From: Climacteris rufus
Taxonomy: Eukaryota; Chordata; Aves; Passeriformes; Climacteridae
NCBI GenBank assembly: GCA_013398175.1
Contig: VZRZ01001932.1
Coordinates: 6,572 to 70,571 of the forward strand
Length of the DNA: 64,000 nucleotides
Direction: 5' to 3'
Shown here: in pieces, positions 51,599-63,685 of the stretch
How positions within the stretch are numbered: the first letter of the stretch is position 1
Layout: every line of letters begins with the position of its first letter
Translations under genes and position numbers: made by a program
The notes under the pieces: generated by a model
The model's database searches: none
What the model was told of the DNA's origin: nothing
Seen by the model: the letters and a program-made list of their open reading frames with translations, nothing else

Positions 51599-52151
51599 TG
51601 CCGCGGGTAGAAAGTGTGAGTAACTCGGAGCCTTTTGCATCGGTCTCGTGTCCTGAAAGAAGCGACTTTGGCTTCATCCAGTTTCCGAACAGAGGCGAGC
51701 CGAGCATCAGAACTCCCGCAGAGTCTAGGCTTAGTTCACACACAGCGGTTTAATTAAAGCAGGGAAGCAAAGAGACGAGAAAGGGTTCTTTTCCGCTTAT
51801 TGCCAGCAGGATTTTGTTTCTGGATCATGTGTGCGGTAAAAGACACATCAAAATGGAGGTCAGGGCGTGTTATAGGACGGAGGCGAGGGAAGGGCAGTCG
51901 GGAGAGCCAATCACTGTGGAGGATTACAATGATTGACAAGGGCACTGGCCAGTGAGTCGACTGTCCGCACCCGGCGCAGGAATCAATGAGCTGTCCCCCT
52001 GGGCAGGGACAGCCCCCGCTGCTGCAGCCAGGGAGCTCCCCTGATGACCCAGGGCTGCGCCATTCCAGCTGCATCGCGCGGGGCGGGGGAGGAAGGACCG
52101 TCCCCTGCCGCCTCGGCCCGGTTGTAAGCCACACCCAGAGGCACTGCAACA
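51599..52151 (-). mobile_element. Solo LTR, type A copy 2
   Basis: A 553-bp element with the same ends as 7773-8347 (TGCCGCGGGT and GCACTGCAACA), bracketed by perfect 6-bp duplications ATGATT at 51593-51598 and 52152-52157. The inverted CCAAT is kept at 51907-51911. A sense CCTATAA lies at 51870-51876, where copy 1 has no TATA-like string. The AATAAA of copy 1 reads AACAAA at the matching place. The frame 51754-52152 minus is an LTR by-product. Confidence 0.94.
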
Positions 52152-52157
52152 ATGATT

Positions 52158-54356
52158 ATTTCAAAATATATTGAGTCCTGAATGGCTTTTCTATAAGGAT
52201 TCAGATAATACTTCTTTTTTTTCAGCCTTATATTTTGACCATTATGTTACAAAATTATTTGTTTTCACAAAGAAATTTAAGAATTCAGGAGTATATTTCT
52301 TATCAGTAGTGTAACTTACAAAAGTTAGCTTCAGTATTTGCACAATTATTTCTCTTATATTCTAGTACATTTACATTTTTTCTTTCCTGAAAATGTGGAA
52401 AAATCAAATAGAAGTGATCTTATTATTCAGTTTAGGGTAGGCTTTAGCTATGCCCTTATTAGAGAGTTTGGTGAAAATTTCATTTCAAAGTGCAGTAGAG
52501 GTGAAGAAAACAAATTTGCTCTTAAGAAGGCCATACAGAAGAATACAATAGCCTTATGAACTTGTCACTACTTACAAATCTATGAACTGCCAGCATATTG
52601 AACACTGTCTGCAGTTCTGATCTTCCAAAAGATATTCTCTCCAAGCACTAGGAAAAGAGAAACTAGTCAAATATATAACAAAAACAACATTAAGATTATT
52701 CACCCTGAAAAACAAACATCTGGAGATTAATAAAAAAGTTATAAAATCATAAACCACATGGAATAAATAATAGGGGAATGATTGTTCATTATTTCTTTCA
52801 ATGATGAGCTGTTAGCGTACTAGTTACTAGCACTGAGAACAGTCTAGTGTTCCAATTAATAGTTTCCTCCTCCCCTGCTTGAATCTACTTTTAGCATTTT
52901 TCTATCAGGCTGATTCAATTTTGTGGAGTCTCAGCTAAAATTTGAATACTGCATGACAACTTCCCCATGGAAGTGGAAAGGGAAAGGTTAGAAGGGAGAA
53001 GATCTTTTATTTTTCATTACAATTGCTTGTTATATGGATTTCTGCATCTCTGTGTACTTATCCAACTTGTCTCCAACAATGTCAACTCATTTATGGAAAA
53101 TAATGCAAGAACACAGCTAGCAGGCAAAGTGTTATCTAGGTCTGGTAGATCAAATCAATATAGTGGAACTAGTAGTTACTGAATCTTTGTAATCTTCAGA
53201 AGTATAGGATGATTTCTCTCTTATCTGTAAGTTTCCTGAAAGAAAATGGCCACATAATTCACTAGTAAACCTTATTTATTATTGCATGTCATAATTATGC
53301 ACCATGATAATTGATGTGAATTTTGTCAGTGACTTCAATTGCCAATTGAAAAATTAATTTTCTTCTCTAGCTGTTAAATGAAAAAAAAGATTATTTTTTT
53401 TCTCATGTCAATTGTCTCCCACCACTTCTTCAACCTCCACAAAAAAACCTCCAAAATATTCAAAGATATGCATGCATACTTTTAAATAACTACTGTAATT
53501 TAGTAACTGTAAAGACAATTTAACCAAGAACTCTGTGTTCAGTTTCTACCAGAAGTCTACTCAGTAGAAAGATCAGGATGGGGAAAAAATATTAAAAGAA
53601 ATTCTTTTCATCTGGATCCAAAATATTTCCTTTCAATGCCTCCAAAACAACAAATCTATTGATCGTTAGTTCACAAATCCTTTCTGTTCTCCTGCAACTG
53701 CAACTATGGTAAACATAAAATGTGGGCTACAGATAGGTTGTGAAACTGCTGTTGTCTGAGTTCATTGCTGTACATATATTAAAAATAAATTAAAAAAAAA
53801 AAGGAAATCTGATTATTCACAGTAAATCTGGCCTAGTGGTTTTGTTTTCTGATCTGTTCCTGTGATGCAAACTGCTGTTCTTATTATTAGAGGATGCATT
53901 CATATCTCTTTAATAATATCTTCATGATATTCGCTAAAATATCAAGTAAGACTTGCTCAGAACTGTGTCATAGACAATAGCAGTTGCTGGGGAATTTGGG
54001 TTGCTTTTTGTTGAATTTTGGGTTGCTTTGTTTGCTGTCATGATATTCTGATCCTCATTATGATCACACTTACTGAACACTCTGGTGTTAGTAACATACA
54101 AGATAGATAGGCAACAACTCACTGATTGACAGTGCTGGGTTAAACTGAGCAGAAATTTTAAGAAGCCTCAGGGAAGTAGGATATTAAATATCAAACCAAT
54201 ATTTGCAGACAGGTTTTAGCATGGCAGAAGAAAGAGAGTGGTAAGTTTGCTGAAAAGAAAAACAAAAATAAAATCATGGAATAGAAATGGAGCTACTAGA
54301 GGACATCAGTAAAGGTGAAATTAAGACTATTTTGTGTTGCTTCCATGTTCTGCAAA
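52158..54356. other. AT-rich stretch, nothing identified
   Basis: No gene or repeat family was recognised. Confidence 0.5.
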
Positions 54357-54508
54357 ATAAATCACAGCAAATCACAGAATATTTGAATTGGAAGGGACCC
54401 ACGGGGATCATCAAATCCAGCTCTAAAGTGAACCGCCTATAGAGGGATGAAACCCACAAACTTGGTGTTATTAACACCATGCTCTAATTAAGTGAACTAA
54501 TCTCGGGG
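54357..54508 (-). mobile_element. tRNA-Ile-derived SINE with CR1 tail (TguSINE1-like)
   Basis: Reading minus, the head resembles tRNA-Ile: an A-box-like block at 54499-54488 (tagttcacttaa), the anticodon arm ggtgttaataacacc carrying AAT, and a B-box-like GGTTTCATCCC at 54454-54444. The tail (gatgatccccgtgggtccct, then ttctgtgatt) is a CR1-type 3' end with octamers, the arrangement that lets a SINE borrow CR1 machinery. This is the architecture of TguSINE1 described from zebra finch. The tRNA part is mutated (A and B boxes both off consensus), so it is neither a functional tRNA gene nor likely an active SINE. No clear target duplication was seen, so edges are approximate. Confidence 0.85.
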
Positions 54509-57500
54509 TCAATAAGTGATCACATGAACATGTATTTTTCTTTAAACCCTCAGGTGATTGCATTGGCACAGATTTAATGCACATCTTTGAAGGCTTTTCA
54601 TTATAGATTACAGGGAGAGTTGGTAACATACAGAAAACCTGAAAAATTAATATGATGAAAATCTTCTCTCAACTGTGATAAAATCAACCAGTTTTGTCAT
54701 TTACTTTAAATGAGAATAACTGTAACCCTACATGTTACATGGTGTGCAGCCTGTGAGCACTACTACAAGCTTGACAAATGTACTTTATTAAAATTTGTGG
54801 CAAGTTGCTTAATGTTATTTCATTATTTTCTTATATTTTATTAATTAAACATTATTGTTGTAGAATTAAATGTAATTTTAAGAAGCAAAGAAATTATATT
54901 CTGTACCTAATTTAAATATATTTTAAAAATTAATTTCACTGTTCCAAGTGGTGCTGCTGTATGTAGAGAACTATATAATATCTTTATTATTATCCTCCTG
55001 CATACAGATCATAAGGCAACATATAAGATTAAGGTCACTATAGAGTGCGGTTTGCCTAATTGATTGCTGCAAGGTTCATTGCATCAGGCATACAATTAGA
55101 AAAAAAGCATTCGATTTTGGTGTTTCCTGATTCTACACAGGTCATTCTGAAGCTTTAATTTTAAAAAGTATTCAAATCTCTGCTTAAGTCTTATAAGTTT
55201 CCAGTTAAGCTATTTAAGCAGATGTCTAAATATTTTAGCAAATCAGAAGATACTGGTGAGTTGAAGATTACATTAACAGCAGAACAAATTCCAGATGCTT
55301 AACAACAGGTTATCTTTTTGGCACACACAGCAGCTTTACACAGAATTTAATTCTTTTTTCTAGGCACCATATAGTCTGTAATATTTTTTCATTCAGAATC
55401 TTATTTCCACAAGTATATTAAAGAACAGGTGAATACTAACTAGTACATGATGTGCTGGTGTAAAAAGCATCACAAAGAAGGCAGGGTTATTGTCTTTATG
55501 GTAAAAATCAATTCTAGATGGCAGAAACAATGAGAGGCCACAATACTTTCCTTTCAAAAGGGCAGGATATACTTGAAGTTGGAATATCTGTTTGCCACAC
55601 TGAGGGAAGAGAACTATATATAAGTTTATATGGAAAAACTGCATGCTACAGCTCAGAAAATGACTGTTACTAATAAAACCTTAGGAAGAAAGACTAATGC
55701 TGTAGAGATATAGTGTCATTTTCTCTACCGTGAACACTTTTTTCCCTCACAAAGCTGAAGAAAATATTATTTTCTTGGAAATTTTTAAGAGCTCTTTTCT
55801 GCTCTCCAATTAAATTTTCCTTTCTATGACAGATAATTATTGAATGGTAAAAGTTTCAAATTCTTGCTTCCTGTTCAAAAACGTTCTTAAGTGCAGTCAC
55901 AGTTAAGTGGAATCCTGTAATTTCAAATGTCACTAGAGAGTGTCCCAGTGTAAAGAATTATCCTGTAAAAGGAAAGTTTGCAAAGTATATTCTTATGTCC
56001 TTCCTCAGCCTGCATATTCTACCTCAATTTGAGTATTTGTCAGGCAGAAAATATAACAATTCATAGTAATGTAAACAATTTTTGGAATTCCATTCCTTCA
56101 CATACAAACAACATAACGTAAGTTCCAAATATTGTTGCATTGTTTGGAGACTAAAAGATGATTGATGTTTGCACTGACAGAAAGATTTAATCATTGCTAG
56201 CTGTCAGACCTGAAAAGCTATAGAGTGATACATTATTGTTGCTTGCATTTATGACTTACCTTTTTAATGAAAAAGATACAGATTATATTTAGTGCAAAGG
56301 AAATTTCCCAAGGCAATAGAAGCCAATTTCCAGGGCTTGCATAATAAAGGACAACATTTAGTCTTCGCAGGAACACTTGTGAGGCTTATATTAAAGACTA
56401 AGGAAAAGCTCTGATTTTTGATTATAAATAGTTCAAGGGATAAATTTCTATACATTTATAGAGAATATAGTAGTTTTGTCTTGAGACTCTAATGAAAATC
56501 AATTTTTAAACTGAAATATTCACACATATATGAAGACACAACCCTTCCCACCCCCTGCTCCCCATCTTCTGGTGAGTTTAAATCTTTACCTATTAGTCTT
56601 TAGTCAGTGTACCAAGAGGAAGATAAATATTAGAAACAGGCCCCACTTCTATAACACTTACTCTTCCATCTGGGTTTGAATTTTATTACTCTGCTTCTCC
56701 CGTCTCTCTTGTTGCCATTTTAATTTTATTTTTGGTCTATGTGAAACCTTCTTTTCTGCTGACCCACTTCCATGTTCATTCCATTACAGCCCTCTCATGA
56801 CTTAATTGTTCCAAATCCTCAGGTTCAAGGTTTACATTACTTTTCACTCATCCAGAAGCTTGTCCCTAAATTTTAGAAAGAAAGAAGTAATTGAAAATCG
56901 AGAAAAGAGGAAGTCAATTTGCTTTATGTAAATAGCAATGAAAAGGTGGATTCTTTTTTTAAAATGTTCCAGACTGTGTGAGATTGTAAGCAAACAAGAA
57001 TAGAAACACACTGATGCACTGGTAATTGCATCAATTAAAACTGTTGAGAATGCTAAAATCTGGGATGAAAAAATCAGGTGTATCTTCATTAACTTGTATC
57101 TGAAATAAACACATCTTAATGAAAAGAGGAATCTAGAATTAGAATATTTTTTCCATATTCAGAAAATACTGAAAATACATTATTTTCTACTATGGAAATC
57201 ACTCCTGCTCCTCCAGTCCAGTTCCGATCAGCACTATTGACTCAGCCTAGTAGGACTCTCACTCTATCTGGTGGGTGTGTCTTCGCCCTCACCGGCATTC
57301 CAGTTTTAGCATGTAGCAGTTTCACCTCATCTCAGCTTTCTACACTATCTGACAAGCATGTTCACCTGAGAAGGTAGTTATTGTATTTTCTAAATTAGAG
57401 TTATTGTAATTTCTAAATTAAACCTTGAAGACCTTACTTAACATTTAGCCGTCAGTCTATCTCTTTGGTCCTTTGCTGGTTAATAAAGGATTTGCTATTA

Positions 57501-58562
57501 ACCTATATATTATATCCTAATATAATATATTAGGATATCTATATATATATGATATATCTATAATAGAAAGGATATTTTCTATGCTGGTTAATAAAGGATA
57601 TTATGATCTTCTCCCCAAATATGCGATATTAGTGTGAGTTTAAAAATTATACAACAAATTTCACTTATAGCTCTGTTTTCCATGCAGGAAGATGTGGTGA
57701 AGGTCTCACTTACATGAGTAGTCTGTTTGAATAGGCTTCATGCTGTGATGCCATACTACTCACCAGTCACTTTCCTCATTCTTCCAATTGTGCATTCACC
57801 TTCAGAATACTTTATTTTCCTGCTTTCCTAGAAACAAGTAGAAGGCAGTGGAATGCAAAGTGATATTAACCTGAAGTCAGTGGCCTAACCAATGACAGCT
57901 TCAGGAAAGATTTTATCTTTTCCTTCCTACTAACATGCATAATGGTGTGTATTTTCTGGCATTCTTAGTTCCTGCATTGAAATCAGTCATTTATCAGAAT
58001 ATGTGAAGGATACATTCAGTTATTTTCTGTGAAAATCATAGAAGAAGGAAAGGAAAGAAAGGAATTATAATATTTGCAATTCTGTGCTCATGTGGATGGC
58101 ACTTCTAGGTACCATCTCCAGACTTAGCCAGAAAACAAAGAGGAAACTCTGCAAGAAAGAGAGAGACTTTGCATAATATTGTATACAGGAAAGTATCCTT
58201 ATGTTTGTGAGAAAGGGTGCTTCCTGGTGGTGGTTTAATGCTTTATATTCACTTGCACTAAACAATTTATTCAAAGAAACAGAGAAACCTAAGCAAAAAA
58301 ATGACCAAATTTTATACTCATTGAAATCCATGTACCTCAATTTCTTAATTTTAAATATAACAAGAAACAATTAATGGAACACTAACAGTGATAAATTGGA
58401 TAAATAGGTGAGTTTGTGTCAAGTCCCATGATTTAAATACACAGATTTATGCTATCCAAGAGGAGATTGTTTCTCACAAGGTTTAAACCAGAAAAAGTTC
58501 TAATGGTAATGCATTAAATGCATCATAAATTACTGCTATCAGAAATAGGACTTCAGGCTTTG
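54509..58562. other. AT-rich stretch with one palindrome, otherwise unassigned
   Basis: No gene or repeat family was recognised apart from the direct repeat and palindrome at 57474-57599. C-rich patches at about 56540-56570 and a slightly GC-richer patch at 57200-57370 were not assignable. Confidence 0.5.
57474..57599. repeat. 18-bp direct repeats enclosing an AT-rich palindrome
   Basis: TGCTGGTTAATAAAGGAT occurs at 57474-57491 and again at 57582-57599. Between them ATATCCTAATAT (57512-57523) and its exact reverse complement (57527-57538) form a 12-bp stem with a 3-base loop, followed by (AT)n sequence. It could be a local duplication driven by a fold-back. Confidence 0.85.
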
Positions 58563-58567
58563 TTACT

Positions 58568-59166
58568 TGTCCTGGATTCAGCTGGGATAGAGTTAATTTC
58601 TTCCCAGTAGTTGGTACAGTGCTGTGTTTTGGATTCAGAATGAGAACAATGTTGATAACTTTAAGATTGATTTTTGTTTTTGCTAAGATGTGTTTATCCT
58701 AAGTCAAGGACCTTTCTTTTGTATGTGTCTCATGCTCTGCCAGTGAAGAGGTACACAAAAGAAAAACTGGAGAGAGCAGAGCTGGGATGAGTTACCTGAA
58801 CTGGCAAAAGGTATATTCCATGCCATTGAATGGTATGTCCATAATATGAACTGGGGGAGTTTCCCAGAAGGAGGGCCAGTCTAGGCATAGGAATGGGGTC
58901 TGGCACCGGTCAGTGGTTCAGTGCATTACACGCTTTCTAATTTTTTTCTTTCCCTTTTTGTTATTATCATCATTACTATTATTATTTACTAGTATTGCAT
59001 ATTACTTTGTTTTCCATTATTAAACTGTTCTTATCTCAACCTACAAATTTTATTTTTGATTCTCCTCCCCATTCCACTGGGGGTGGGGGGGTGGAGAAGG
59101 GGTGTTGAGCAAGTGGCTGTGTGGTTAGTTACTAGTTTAGTTACCAGCTGGGCTTAAACCGCAACA
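58568..59166 (+). mobile_element. ERVL-like solo LTR, type D copy 2
   Basis: A 599-bp element, TGTCCTGGATTCAGCTGGG...TTAAACCGCAACA, bracketed by perfect 5-bp duplications TTACT at 58563-58567 and 59167-59171. It follows the sense order of the bird ERVL-type LTR: atagagttaatttcttcc, gtgttttggatt, tatgaactgggggagtt, an ATT-rich patch (58959-59008), attaaactgttcttatctca with ATTAAA at 59019-59024, then the GC-rich U5. It is a different subtype from copy 1 at 46802. The TATA region is degenerate (ataatatgaac near 58841). A 5-bp duplication is usual for class III (ERVL) elements. Confidence 0.93.
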
Positions 59167-59264
59167 TTACTGAAGAGTCAAAAGTCTTCCAAATAGATCA
59201 TGTAGCTGCAGGTGCATATTTGCTAAAATTTTCTCATACTAGATAAATGACAGACATTTTTGAC

Positions 59265-59468
59265 TACGAGGGTACTGAAACACTGGAACAGGTTTCCCAG
59301 AGAGGTGGTAGATGACCCATCCCTGAGATCATTGTAGGTCATGAACAGGACTCTGAGCTATTTGATCTATTTGCAAATGTCCCTGCTTATTGCAGGATGT
59401 TTGGATTAGATGACCTGTAAATGTCCCTTCCAATCTAGATCATTCTATGAGTCTATGATTCTCTGATT
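59265..59468 (+). mobile_element. CR1 LINE 3' end fragment
   Basis: Sense-strand CR1 3' UTR: aaacactggaacaggtttcc, cagagaggtggtagatgacc, catccctgagatcattgtag, tgtttggattagatgacctg, ending in three degenerate octamers (ttctatgagtctatgattct, ctgatt). 5'-truncated and non-coding. It lies about 100 bases downstream of LTR D copy 2. Confidence 0.9.
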
Positions 59469-62400
59469 GTATACTCTTTCTATACTTTTTAAATGTACTT
59501 TGATTATTTTATTTTATTCCATTTTTCTTTACCCCTGGTCCCATAAATTGCCTTCTTTTTTCCTTAGAAATAATCCTGGAGCCAAGAAATACTAACATGA
59601 TGGTCAGCCTACCTAGTTAGGAGAACATAGTTCTGTATTCCTTCCTACTTTCCTGTTTTTAAACATGTGTCACATAAAATATAGATCTCTACCCAATTGG
59701 TCACATTCCCCTGGTGTGTCTCTTTTGATTTTACTACTTTTCTCTGCAAGCTTCTTTCATTGTGATGTCACTTGTCAATGAAATGAGTGAAATAATGCAC
59801 AAGTTAATTCTTCTGGGGATTGATGACTAAATAATTTGGATTAATTGGTTAATATTTGGAACAGTACATACTTGTCATGGGTATACTGTGTACAGCAGTG
59901 GGGTCTGGGTAGATCAGTAGACTCACAAGATGTGGAGAGGCAGAATGAGATCTAAACATAAGAGGTCAAAAAAAAATAGGAGATTTTCAAAAGGATGTAG
60001 AAGAGACTTCACATTGTCCATTTTAAGGTAAACAACTGAAGGGTTTTGAAATAGATTGATACGGAAATACAAAAGCTCTAATGGAATCTAGAACTGTGGA
60101 AGCTTCAGGAATTAGTAAAAAACCAACATTGCTACAAGTTGCCTTTTAGTAAACAGATTCCTATAAGTCAGAGCTCATTAACTGAAGCTGTAGCAATCTA
60201 AGAAAATGGAAGACATATCATTGTTAAGTTCATACGCGGATGTTTTAAGCTACATGATCAGTTCAACTTGTTTGGGATTTTTTTGTCAGACAAGTGATCT
60301 CTGCACTGTGGTCCTTGTTCTGGTGTAAAACTACAAATAGCTGTATTTTCAACAACTGGTCAGAGAAACACTTGAATAAGGATAAGATAACCTTACTGAT
60401 GAACTCAGAAAATGGCAATTTCAAGTGCAGGGGAATTAATTAACAAAAGCCTGATATGCCTGTGTTTTTGGGATGCTTGTTTTAGAGTGGTGAATTAGGA
60501 GAAAAAGTCACCATACTCATTAAACAATATTTTTGTTCTGAACATTCTCTTTTATAAATAAATGTATTTCCAGCTCTATACCAGTTAAAATATCTGGAGG
60601 TGTAGCTGGAGATGCAGTTATCTCTCCACAGCACAATGAAATAAAAGTTAAACAATAAGCAATAGGTGCTGCCATACACCTCTCAGCAGACATCTGGATA
60701 AATACACAAAGAAATGATTACAGGGAATGTCACTGCCATTTTTCAAGCTGTATTGCACCGAATAATACACAGTGAAAAGGAAAAGAAATTATTCCCTTCT
60801 GTGATCCCATAGTCAGCAGATATTTTGTTGATCTAGTACCAGTCAGACAAAAAAGGTGTTTGATCTTGCATGAGCATGTGTGTGAAGGCCTTTAATCTGT
60901 CACAGTCATTAATGCCAATTACATTTTCACTGACCTGCAAGAATCCTTTAACTCTTTCTAGACAATGTTTTGTGACATATCCATCCTTCCAATTAAAACT
61001 GATGATCACTTTGTTGAGTGAATATTCTCAGGAGCAAAGGGAAAAAATGTTCTCCATTGTCTTTTAGATTACAAATCATGATGATGGCCACATGACACTT
61101 AATTAGCAAAATACTGAGTGGAATGCATTTTGTAATTTAGCTTCCAAATGACTTTGTTTACAGGAGTTGATGATGAGTGAGTTAGTATGGCACTAAATGT
61201 ATCAGAAGAGCCAGAAAGAGACTAAATATTGCATTTCATGCTAGTAAAGATTTACAAAAATAAATGCATGACAGAAATATAATTTTTTACTTCTATCACT
61301 CCTGGGTGTTTTAAAGGCAAGCAGCTTCATTTGACAGTCAGAGAATTATTTTTTTTTTTCTTGTGGCATGTGTACAAAGCTAGAAAGATATTCTATATAA
61401 TTTAGAAAATTCCCTAAAACTAAAAACTGAGGAGGATATATTTATGTATCTTTATTAAACACAATCTCTGAGGCTTCCAGGAAGAAAACCTCAGGTGTCC
61501 TCTATCTCCTTGTGGTCTTACGTGTAAATCTTTCTATAGTGTAAACAGACTGGTGCAGGATGACTTATTTTGACCACTATCCTCAGCAACTATACATGCT
61601 GCACAGACAAAGTTTTTGAAAGGTTCAGTGTTAGTTATTATAGAGACAGATGTGATTTGCAGCCAGCCTGCACTCCAGATAACTTTACAACAGTGGCGCT
61701 CAGAGTTGTGAAGCTACTGAGTTTGCATAGTTGTACAGCCTTGGAAGAGAACATACAGGTGTCATCTGGCATCATTCCGAGAGAAACCATAAAGAAATTT
61801 AAGCCACTTTTCTTCACAAAGCCAGATATAGCATCCTGATGTTTCTGGATATGGCTGTTCTCCATCTTGAAGGTTTCATACCAGAATGTACACTGGAATG
61901 GAGATGTACAAAAAACCCACTACCTTCCACAACTACATAGTAAAAAGGGAATTAGACATACCTAATTTTTTATAGGTTGTCTGGTTCTAATTCTGTTACC
62001 ATTGCAAGTATGTAGAGATAGATACTACAGGGGGAATAAAGGTCCTGTCTATCCAACTGACAGCTATAGATGACCTTTCTCTTCTTCAGTTAGTACTTTC
62101 AGATCACCTTGCCCTACATTGTCTTGTCAAAGTCAGAACTGAAACTGGAAAAACAAGATCTCCAAAGCCAGGTTATAAATCTAGGCAGATCATATCTGTT
62201 CTATGGAAGGTGAGTGTAATAAGCTGTCTCCTGTCCTCATGTCTGCCAAGTTCAACAAGATGAGAGCCAGAAAGTAGAGAGCAATGACTGGCAGACCTTT
62301 ACACAGAAGATAATGAAGAATATTGAGAAAAGTAGGGAAAGCACAGAAGTTTTAAATATGAGAAGAAAAGAGAGAATTGTTTCCAGATGTTAGTGTATGA

Positions 62401-63048
62401 GGTACTGAACTCTCGTATTATGTTGTGTGTTCAGGAGAGAGCAAAGATCATGGCTCAGGGAAACATCACCTTCTAGCCAGTCATTCTTTTGTTTTTCATA
62501 GAAATATTTTCTGTAGTGTGTTCTCCTTTGCTCTGCACAAGTGTGAGAGTCTACCAGATGCAATGCAGTAGAAGGTGATACTCAGTAGAACATGCATATT
62601 TATCTCAGTTTCACTTTTTCCAATTAATGACCATAACATACAGCTACCATATTTCCTGAAGGATCTGCTCCCCTGCTAGCCTTAGGCATTTGACACAAGA
62701 GGATGTGGAGGTGCAACTGTCACCCTCACCTCACCTCCAGGCTGCATTATGATCTTAAAAATGCTCATCAGGCCTCGGCCTTGACAAACAGCACCCAGCC
62801 TAAGCTCCTCTTGTAGTTATCAGAAGCACTGCTCCCCAGAACTTCTGTTGTTCAATGGGGTCCTTTTTCTTTAACAAACAGATGTGGAAATTTAGTTTTC
62901 TTACTTAAATAACAACCCAAGTAGAACAATGTTTTTGTTATTGAACTTTCAGAGAAAGTTATTGACCAGAATTGCATCCAGGATGGAAAATTATCACAAC
63001 TCTGTTGTGACCCTATAAACAGTGGTCCTTAGTGAGACTCTTTGAGCT
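59469..63048. other. AT-rich stretch, nothing identified
   Basis: No repeat family was recognised. A frame of 89 codons at 61570-61839 (with the opposite strand also open) has no recognisable domain. Confidence 0.45.
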
Positions 63049-63054
63049 CTCCTG

Positions 63055-63679
63055 TGTTGCGATGGTCCAGCCCACCTTGGGGCTGAGTGCCATACAGTGG
63101 ATGGAATTCCCCACCCAGGACTCCGACCTGGAGGGCGGATCTGAGGGCAAAGCCCGAGTCTAGGGCTGACATCCACTGTGTGTCACTCCCGCAGCATCTC
63201 CTCCCTCCCGTCCAGAAGCTTCGCTGTTCCTTTCTCCCCATTGGTTCAAACCCCTTATATATCTATCCTTATGTTTAATAATGCAGCCTATTCCTTATGT
63301 ATGAAGCCCTGGAAGGTTCTGTTCAATTCAGTTCTCTATTGGTTGGTTTGTATTGTTCCTCCCCTGATAAGTTATGATTTGTTCCCTGTTACCTCGTGTC
63401 CTTCCCTTACTGGCTTGCTCCCTTGCTCCCCTCTCTCTCTAGCCCCCTTTAAAAAGTGCTTCCCCTTGGGAAGGGGGAAATAAAAGCTGGAACAAAGGAG
63501 GCGATGTTGGCCCTCTCTTGTCTTTTACACTCGCCGAGTTGCTAGGCAACAGCCGTGCTGCAGCCTGCCTTTCGTGCCTTCTCAGGCAGCCCGACGACTG
63601 GTCTTTGGTAACCACACCACATGGACACCTGACCTCGTTGCTGGCTGAGACTACCGGGCAGTTAGCGGCCAGAGTGACA
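63055..63679 (+). mobile_element. Solo LTR, type B copy 2
   Basis: A 625-bp element, TGTTGCGATGGTCC...GGCCAGAGTGACA, bracketed by perfect 6-bp duplications CTCCTG at 63049-63054 and 63680-63685. In the sense direction inverted CCAAT pentamers lie at 63240-63244 and 63338-63342, a TATA-like TTTAAAAA at 63448-63455, and AATAAA at 63479-63484. Compared with copy 1 it has lost about 55 bases between TATA-like box and AATAAA, and gained about 35 bases near 63245-63290. Frames on both strands (for example 63178-63483) are by-products. Confidence 0.95.
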
Positions 63680-63685
63680 CTCCTG

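Noticed and set aside
54440..54508. A tRNA-Ile gene on the minus strand
   Set aside because: The tRNA-like part is mutated in the A and B boxes and joined to a CR1-type tail, so it is a SINE and not a tRNA gene.
61570..61839. 89-codon plus-strand frame of somewhat protein-like composition
   Set aside because: No domain or family recognised, no splice or promoter context, and the opposite strand is also open at 61638-61865. A protein search could change this.
36965..63483. Similar open frames in both type B LTR copies, on both strands (for example 36965-37216 and 63087-63278), suggesting a conserved LTR-encoded protein
   Set aside because: Similarity is explained by nucleotide identity of the two LTRs; frames are conserved equally on both strands and have different ends. 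A codon-level constraint test on many copies would be needed to revive this.
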